In this document: positions 58,029 through 64,000 of the stretch, piece after piece
Layout: each line of letters begins with the position of its first letter
Position numbering within the stretch: position 1 is the first letter of the stretch
Assembly: GCA_951799445.1 (NCBI GenBank)
Contig: OX637295.1
Location: 11,222,001 to 11,286,000 of the forward strand
Direction: 5' to 3'
From: Pseudisothecium myosuroides
Taxonomy: Eukaryota > Streptophyta > Bryopsida > Hypnales > Lembophyllaceae
Length of the DNA stretch: 64,000 nucleotides
The notes under the pieces: model-generated
Database searches by the model: none
Told to the model about the DNA's origin: nothing
Seen by the model: the letters and a program-made list of their open reading frames with translations, nothing else
Program-made: the position numbers and the translations under genes

Positions 58029-58790
58029 TCAACACTTCAACAAAATGGCCGCCATTTGTAGTTGCCCTTCCAACGCATTTTGCCTACCTTCTCTTTCACT
58101 ATCAATTAACTTTTTTGTAGTTTGCAACTTCATCTTCTCCACCTCTAGAATTCCCTTGGAGAAATTTTTGATGGCAGAAGCAATGGATTCTTCTTCCATA
58201 GCCAACTTCCTCTTCCCAGCACTCCAATTCACTTGTCCTTCACATCCCGGTTGGTTAACCACCTCGGTGCGTGGGGAGTGTGAAGGAGCAATATTTGTAG
58301 TGGAGCGAGGAGGAGGAGGAGTGGTGGACAAAGTGCCTTGAACATCATCATCATTCAAAACCAATGGCTCTAAATACTGCAAACAAATTCCCTGATCAAT
58401 TCCATGAGGCACATTGTTGATCTTTGCAGAATTACCAAAAATATGATCAAAGATTTCATACCATGGTTTCCATGTAGAAGGTGGTGCTCCAGTCTCATCT
58501 TGCTTCACCTTCTCTTCCATGTACGTTGACCTCATCTTGTTCCACTTGTCACCTGTTTGTTGTCAACTTCGTTGAGGCTCTTCTGAAAATTGTGTGTTGA
58601 ATTGGCTCGCAAATGATTCCCAATTCGCTTTTTTGAAGGCCTTGCAATTGTACTTCCAATATTTCTCCTTACACAAGTTCACAAGATACCTCAAAGTCCC
58701 TTCCGTCCCCTCCCTCTTCAAATTTGAAGCCCCATGAGCCCCTTGAGAACTACCGTATCACTTCCCTCATCGTGAAACATTAAAGAAAAT
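58029..58790 (-). pseudogene. Myb/SANT-like DNA-binding protein, broken (transposon-associated type)
   Basis: The intact part (58535-58029, 168 codons) starts in the second half of a Myb/SANT-like domain: DKWNKMRSTYMEEKVKQDET, then PPSTWKPWYEIFDHIFG. Low-complexity sequence follows, then a Lys/Glu-rich helix near the C-terminus (ASAIKNFSKGILEVEKMKLQ). The first half of the domain lies upstream in the same frame (TLRYLVNLCKEKYWKYNCKA, ANWESFASQFN), separated by a TGA at about 58560; a further TGA lies upstream near 58760. Family knowledge: this trihelix-like Myb/SANT domain is typical of the second protein of PIF/Harbinger elements and of related domesticated genes. No companion transposase is visible nearby. 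A stop-containing relic is most likely. Confidence 0.6.
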
Positions 58791-58799
58791 AACACCCCC

Positions 58800-60821
58800 T
58801 TTGGAACCTCCATAATGTCACCTCAAAAATCAAAACCCTAACTCACTTAAGGGAAGCCAACAAAAAAAACTCTCTACCAAAACACTTCACACTCTATGGT
58901 GAAAATCATGTGTAGAAGGGAGACGGAGGGAGAGAGACAGAAAGAGTTGCGGGGTGACTTTTTGCCTTGATCTAATTTTGGCCAAAGTTGTTTACCCCTA
59001 CGGGCAAAATACTGCGGTGACCATTGTGTGAGGGCTCAAATCACATAAAATATTTGCTCTGCACCGTGAAGGCTGGTCAAAGCAGAGCCGCGTTTCCGTG
59101 CCCTCATCTCCAACGTCGCATGCCCCTTGTTGGCCTCATGTGCGCGGGCTTTCTATTGTGACAACCAGTGCAAACGTAATCAACTCTGATTGTAAGCATC
59201 TATTTGCTCAATGGTGTTTCATCCCTGAGCAGGATAGTTCATTTGTAACCACATAGTATTCATCCACGAAGGCAACAGTTACATGGATTTTCATCCATGA
59301 AGACAACATTTATAGGAGTTTTCATCCGGGAGCAAAGCTGGTTACGCCTAGTAACCCGCTTGTCGCCTCCCGATGTCTTGAAGGTTTCTTAATCCATAAT
59401 GCACTAGAAAATGAAATTTCACGCAATGAAAAAAATATAATGGTATTAAATTTTTATGTAATATTACAATAAAGCATTTTATATTTTGACACTTTAGTAA
59501 TATTTTGGAAAAATAATATTATTTTTATATTATTTTTATATTTTACAATGTAATTTATTGATTAATTTATTAAATATTTTTATTTTAGTGGTATTTTGAT
59601 ATTTTCAAACTCATTTTATTAATATTGTATTATTTCAAGTACTATATAGAACATAACCTTGTCAAATTTTAATACACTATCAATTATTTTCTCCATCCCA
59701 TAATACTAGTTTTTTTTTATAATAATGAAACTATTTAGGATTTGGAAACAATTTTTCAACCCCTATATGTCTAAGGCCTTCTTTGAGATTCTTAGAATTT
59801 GCTCAATACAAAATCAAAAAAGCTAATTTTGATTAATTTTATCAATTTTATTGAATCAAAATTGTAACCATATGAATTAACTTAGACATGTTATGGATTA
59901 CATAGGAAAATAAAACACAACAATATCATTTATGAATTGAAAGATTGTAAAGTAGGAGGTCCATAAAGCGAACATCTAAGCGCTGAAACTGAATTTTGGG
60001 GAGGTAAAACATCTTGAAATATTTTTGAGTAAATTTTCCTTTAAAGACAAGAGGAAATGGCATCTAATCTAAGTTGTTTCATATTTTTTGGAGCTTTGTG
60101 CAATTAGTTGTGGAATTTTTAAGTTGAAATGCCATAGGGCTCTAAAAGCGACCACCTCCTAGAATGTACATCATTTGTACATTTTGATAAACTGAAGAAA
60201 GCAAAATGTACCTCGGTATCATGTTCGGTTCAAAATGCCCGATCACAATTCGAGCCTCCTACCTTAATATTTTATCATAATGGTGTTAAGAAAGGCCATA
60301 TTCATTCAAATGAGAGAAAATGCACATATATTAAGATCTTTTTTCCTTTCCTTTCAAAAATAGAAGATCATTTTGGGACAAAAAATTAAGCCAATAGGAA
60401 GATAATTTTGGAACAGAGAGACTACAAGTTATATGAACTAATTTAAGGCAAAATAATTTTTGATTTGGTCTTCCAATCGGACAAAAAATTATATTTCTAC
60501 TAAAGGAATACATACAATAGTCATTTGGCTTCAATTCATGACTTTTTTTGTGTGGCATTGTGATTCCATAACCATGTTGTGGCTTGATCAAAAATATTCA
60601 ATCTACAATTGAGTTTAGAAGGAATTTTCTATTTTTGGCTTCAAATTTTCTTGTAAAATATTGGTTTGTATAATTGTTGATCTAACTATATGGATGTGAT
60701 CTATAAATCATATTGTACAACTATTGTTTAAGAGCCATCATTAAAATATTGTTTTAAGTTGCTTTTTATAATAGATCTTCATAATTTTAGAAATCTAGAC
60801 AACCCCTTGGTCCTTTAGGGG
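58800..60821. other. AT-rich intergenic DNA; possible decayed TTAA element
   Basis: 'caacccctatatgtctaagg' at about 59757 and 'cttggtcctttaggggTTAA' at 60806-60825 could be the ends of a roughly 1.07-kb decayed TTAA/CCCC element, though the left TTAA is mutated. 60125-60275 is the inverted partner of the repeat at about 9497-9590. No gene recognised. Confidence 0.45.
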
Positions 60822-61838
60822 TTAAAAATTTATCAAACTTGATTAGTCAATCATAAAATGGTTAAGTTTCGCTTAATAGCGGTAGTTGTATCATGGTCAT
60901 TTTATTTTAGGGTGTAAAATAAGTTTTTATACTAGTTTCTCATTTGTGCTATAGCTGAGAGAAGAAATTTCAAGTTTGGGGCATTTTCTAGGGTAATTTA
61001 ATGAAAAGGTTTTAGAAGTGAAGATAACCAAAAAATTTCAACTTTTCAATATCATGGTCATTTTTTAAGAGCATTGAGAAAAAATGAAAAATACAATTTT
61101 TACAAAAAAATTGACTGTACAAAATTATACTAACCTACTATGGAAAAGTGAAGAGTTATATTTTCAAAAATTTAACTACCGGTATGTAGATTGCATCATC
61201 TTAGTTGTCAAAGTGGAAAAAAAAACTTCCATTCTTTTCAAAAAATGAGGTTTTCTCTTTCAAGAAATTTATAGAAAAATGAAAATGTCCTAAGACTTTT
61301 AATAAAAAAACATAATTTTAAGGAAATAAATTTTGAATGTGAATTATATAAATTCAACAAAAATACTTCATATTCAATTTTACAAGAAATACTGAAAAAA
61401 TTGAGGAACAAAATGTTAGGAAATGCTAAATTATTAATAATATTCATATAGATTTGAAAAATATCAATGTCAATGGTAATAATTATATAATAAACAATTT
61501 GTACCTTAAGCTTTTATTATTTTCAAAAATGTTGAAAATTGAGCTCAAAAATGAACTTATAACTTTATTTTTTAAAAGAGATTTTATGGTTTTATATAAA
61601 ATAAATCTCCTTATAGCTTTCATCTCATTAATTATAATAGATGATTCAAAGCCTTTCATATACACTTTTTGACTTTGAGGGGTTAATTTCACTTTCATTT
61701 TTTCTACAAATATATAAAAATAATATTTATTAAATAATTATTTTTTAATTTTCCACATTGATATCTAATACATAATTTTAGGTAATAAAAGTATCAAATT
61801 AAAATTTATATATGATTCAAATGGCCAAATTAAGTGAA
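60822..61838. repeat. 1-kb dispersed repeat, copy 2
   Basis: Homologous to 45833-46858 over its whole length. It begins precisely at the TTAA that ends the GGGG terminus at 60825, where the other copy reads 'atatTTAAaaatttatc'. This is consistent with a TTAA element having inserted into this repeat. The GAGGGGTTAA at about 61676-61685 is internal. Confidence 0.7.
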
Positions 61839-62760
61839 GCAATGTGTCAATAATTTTTTGGCCATGCAATTAGTTCTTGAAGAGTTAATGGGATCTCTAA
61901 AAATTCAAAATATAGAAAAAAAAATGTAGTTGGTAATCCTAATGCTAAAATATTCTTTGGCTCTTCCTCAAAATAGAGGTATGGTGCAAAGTGTCTCTAT
62001 GTTGTTAGTAGAAAGGTTGTTTAAAATTGTTGGCATCAATCATTTGCATAGATTCGTGCACTACTTACTTATGAAAACTCTATGTAACCCACTACATACA
62101 TGTAAAGGTGATTGAATATAAAATGCAAGTGATGATTTGAATTTGCATTAAAGAAAAAAGGAACAAGAAAAAGAATCTATTGCATGAACTCTTGTGCTAT
62201 TCAAAATCTTTGCACTAATTGAATTAACTTTGATACATCAATGAACATTCTAATTTTTTTTCCTATTTCAAAGTGACAAAAACCATCATCCATTTGAAGC
62301 TCATTTGACAAAAATGTGCCACCTTCATTGCAAACATCTCAAAATGCAATAGCTTTATTGTGCCTAATCCCCCAAAGACCTATCATCCATTGAGTGGATT
62401 ATAAAAGTTTGAAGAGGTTACTACAAGAACTACAATAGGAAATGAATGAAGTTCATAATTCAAAGTATACCAAAAAAAATGCAATTTTGTCTATTCTTCA
62501 ATGGTGCACCTAGCGAGGTCACTCACTACTGCATGATTATTGTGTAAGGTTGTGAACGAGTTTACATCAAGAAGGAAAAAGAAAAGAAAAGAAATGCAAA
62601 AATGCAAATATGGTGTTTAGATCCTTCACACACCATGATTTATTTCGCAAATAAACTTCAAAATCTACAAATTCTCCTTCCCACCAAAAACTTGTGGGAG
62701 GCAAATTTTAATAGCAAATCAAGAAGAATCTTTCATTTTGTAATGGTTTAGGCCATCACC
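61839..62760. other. AT-rich intergenic DNA
   Basis: No gene or mobile element recognised upstream of the H2A promoter region. Confidence 0.4.
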
Positions 62761-63092
62761 CATTTTAATCCACCAATCCTCGAACTACAAACGGAACTAC
62801 CCAAGGATGAAATTCACAGAATCCATTGATTGGCAGACAGAAACTGAAGCCACGGCGGGAGCGGGACTTTGAATTTGGAGGGAGATTCGAACTGGCCCCA
62901 TTAGTGAGAACTGCGAACTCAACGTTCTCATCGTGCGCACAGACAAGGGAACGCACCCCTCCTTCTCTTATTAAACACGCCCAGCTCTACCCTGAAGACC
63001 ACTGCATTCCTGTTCCTTGCAATATTCGTCATCGTGGTTTTTGCTCCTCCTTGCTTGTGCGCTCTGCGTTTAGGGTTTCGAGATCTGTCGCC
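62761..63092 (+). promoter_or_regulatory. Histone H2A promoter and 5' leader
   Basis: Composition shifts to GC-richer. CCAAT at 62773-62777 and its inverse ATTGG at 62829-62833 are candidate NF-Y sites. TTATTAAA at 62968-62975 is a plausible TATA box about 118 bp before the ATG. A TTTAGGGTTT-like telo-box (gtttagggtttcg) lies at about 63068-63080, just upstream of the start codon. Assignments are by motif only. Confidence 0.5.
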
Positions 63093-63778
63093 ATGTCTGG
63101 GAGAGGGAAGTCGAACACTGCCAGGAAGAAATCCGTGACGAAGTCCACTAAGGCGGGTCTTCAGTTCCCCGTGGGAAGGCTCGGGCGGTATCTGAAGAAG
63201 GGCCGCTATGCGCAGCGTGTGGGATCCGGAGCTCCTGTTTATCTTGCTGCCGTTCTGGAGTATCTAGCTGCTGAGGTCAGTCAGATCGTGTGTCTGTTTG
63301 AGAATCTTGCACTGGATTTTGATATCTGTGTCCGGGTTACCTGATTTTGTTGTTGGGAATCTTGTACCAAGTTTTGAAATCTGTTTTGGCTTGCCTGTTT
63401 TTGGTTGGGAATCTTGTGCTGGGTTTTGAAATCTGTTTTGGGGATACTTGTTTTTGTTGTTTGGATTGGTTGCTGTGGGATTATGGGCTGATTCAGAGTT
63501 GGTGTGGTTGTTTCCAGGTTTTGGAGTTGGCTGGAAATGCAAGCAGGGACAACAAGAAGAGTCGCATCATTCCGCGTCACATCCAGCTGGCTATCAGGAA
63601 TGATGAGGAGCTCGGGAGGCTGCTTTCTGGTGTGACGATTGCGTACGGAGGCGTGTTGCCTAATATTCACAGCGTGTTGCTGCCGAAGAAGTCCGCTGCT
63701 GGTACTGGGGGCGGGGAGAAGCCTGAGAAGCCGGCTAAGGAGAAGAAGGCGAAGGCTGAGAAGGCTGCCAAAGAGTGA
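63093..63778 (+). CDS. Histone H2A (canonical plant type, one intron)
   Basis: Exons 63093-63275 and 63518-63778 (GT/AG intron of 242 bp) give 147 residues. The intron lies in phase 0 within LAAE/VLELAGN, a position used by plant H2A genes. N-terminus [19 protein letters not shown]; histone fold from [20 protein letters not shown] through [20 protein letters not shown] and [15 protein letters not shown]. The L1 loop RVGSGAPVY is the canonical H2A/H2A.X form rather than H2A.W. The C-terminal tail ([20 protein letters not shown]) is long and Lys/Glu-rich, with neither the SQ-E/D-hydrophobic motif of H2A.X nor the SPKK motif of H2A.W. Family knowledge: it pairs with H2B in nucleosomes. The ATG follows 'cgcc', and an upstream in-frame extension (62826 on) is just leader sequence. 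Confidence 0.96.
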
Positions 63779-63819
63779 TCGGGCGAGTTTATCTTTTGCG
63801 GTCGTGCTCAATTTTCAAA

Positions 63820-63837
63820 TGGTGTTTTATAACACCA
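63820..63837 (+). promoter_or_regulatory. Hairpin 41 nt after the H2A stop codon
   Basis: TGGTGTT-TTAT-AACACCA forms a 7-bp stem with a 4-nt loop and is followed by CCA. Position and geometry resemble the 3' stem-loop of replication-dependent histone mRNAs (6-bp stem, 4-nt loop, then ACCCA), but the loop (TTAT against the usual T-Y-T-N) and one stem pair deviate. No AATAAA is obvious in the next 180 nt. Whether it works as a processing signal is unknown. Confidence 0.45.
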
Positions 63838-64000
63838 CCATTTCTAAGATGTTCTCGCTCCTTCACTTGGGATTGTCTCTGCAGATCTTTGTTTCTGTGT
63901 GGATTCCTTGTCCTGACTGTTCTGCTTTGTTAGCGACTGGCATTCCGTGGTCCTGCCGGATTGTTGTTTCGGTTATGTTTGCAGCCTGTCTCCTTTGTGT

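Noticed and set aside
63281..63811. 176-codon minus-strand frame over the H2A gene
   Set aside because: Shadow of the H2A exon 2 and intron; the plus strand gives an unmistakable histone.
1..64000. tRNA, rRNA or CRISPR loci
   Set aside because: No T-arm consensus with a matching cloverleaf, no conserved rRNA blocks, and no regularly spaced identical repeats were seen.

Overview
This is nuclear DNA from a land plant: an AT-rich, repeat-dominated window with a small gene island and one more gene at its right end. Three observations support this. (i) The genes are spliced, with GT/AG introns placed as in plant orthologues. (ii) There is a relic of a chloroplast-targeted ClpP gene. (iii) The transposons are typical plant types: Stowaway-, hAT-, CACTA-, PIF/Harbinger- and Mutator-like elements and a LINE relic. 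I cannot name the species. A non-seed plant is possible but not shown.

Layout. 1-1480 is less AT-rich but holds no gene I recognise. 1.5-31 kb is repeat territory: a Stowaway-like MITE (1551-2122), two oppositely oriented hAT-type MITEs with perfect 8-bp target duplications (4927-5192, 5356-5622), a Mutator-type MITE with a 9-bp duplication (6579-6863), foldback elements near 8.1, 10.8 and 18.6 kb, a CACTA-like element (13691-14050), a LINE relic (about 24.4-25.0 kb), and tandem repeats at 12.5 and 30.5 kb. The gene island covers 32.2-41.9 kb: a CLPP5-like pseudogene (-), PP4R2 (+, protein phosphatase 4 regulatory subunit 2) diverging from it across about 0.3 kb, and NEP1/EMG1 (-, 18S rRNA pseudouridine methyltransferase) convergent with PP4R2. 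From 42 to 62.8 kb repeats dominate again, with a PIF/Harbinger-like MITE (54208-54908), a CACTA element with a long internal hairpin (55081-56097) and a broken Myb/SANT-like gene (about 58.0-58.8 kb). A spliced histone H2A gene lies at 63093-63778.

The most unusual signal is a family of elements that start TTAA-CCCCTAAAGG and end CCTTTAGGGG-TTAA. At least six full copies of 0.9-1.0 kb, several short ones and truncated or nested ones are spread over the window. A TTAA duplication directly abutting CCC...GGG termini is the signature of piggyBac-type transposons, which are not a usual component of land-plant genomes. No transposase was found, so the assignment is inference. A second possible novelty is a 7-bp hairpin 41 nt after the H2A stop codon that resembles the 3' stem-loop of metazoan and algal histone mRNAs.

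The three live genes are housekeeping genes (phosphatase regulation, ribosome biogenesis, chromatin) and show no sign of acting as one pathway. Telomere-like telo-box motifs upstream of NEP1 fit the known promoter architecture of plant ribosome-biogenesis genes.
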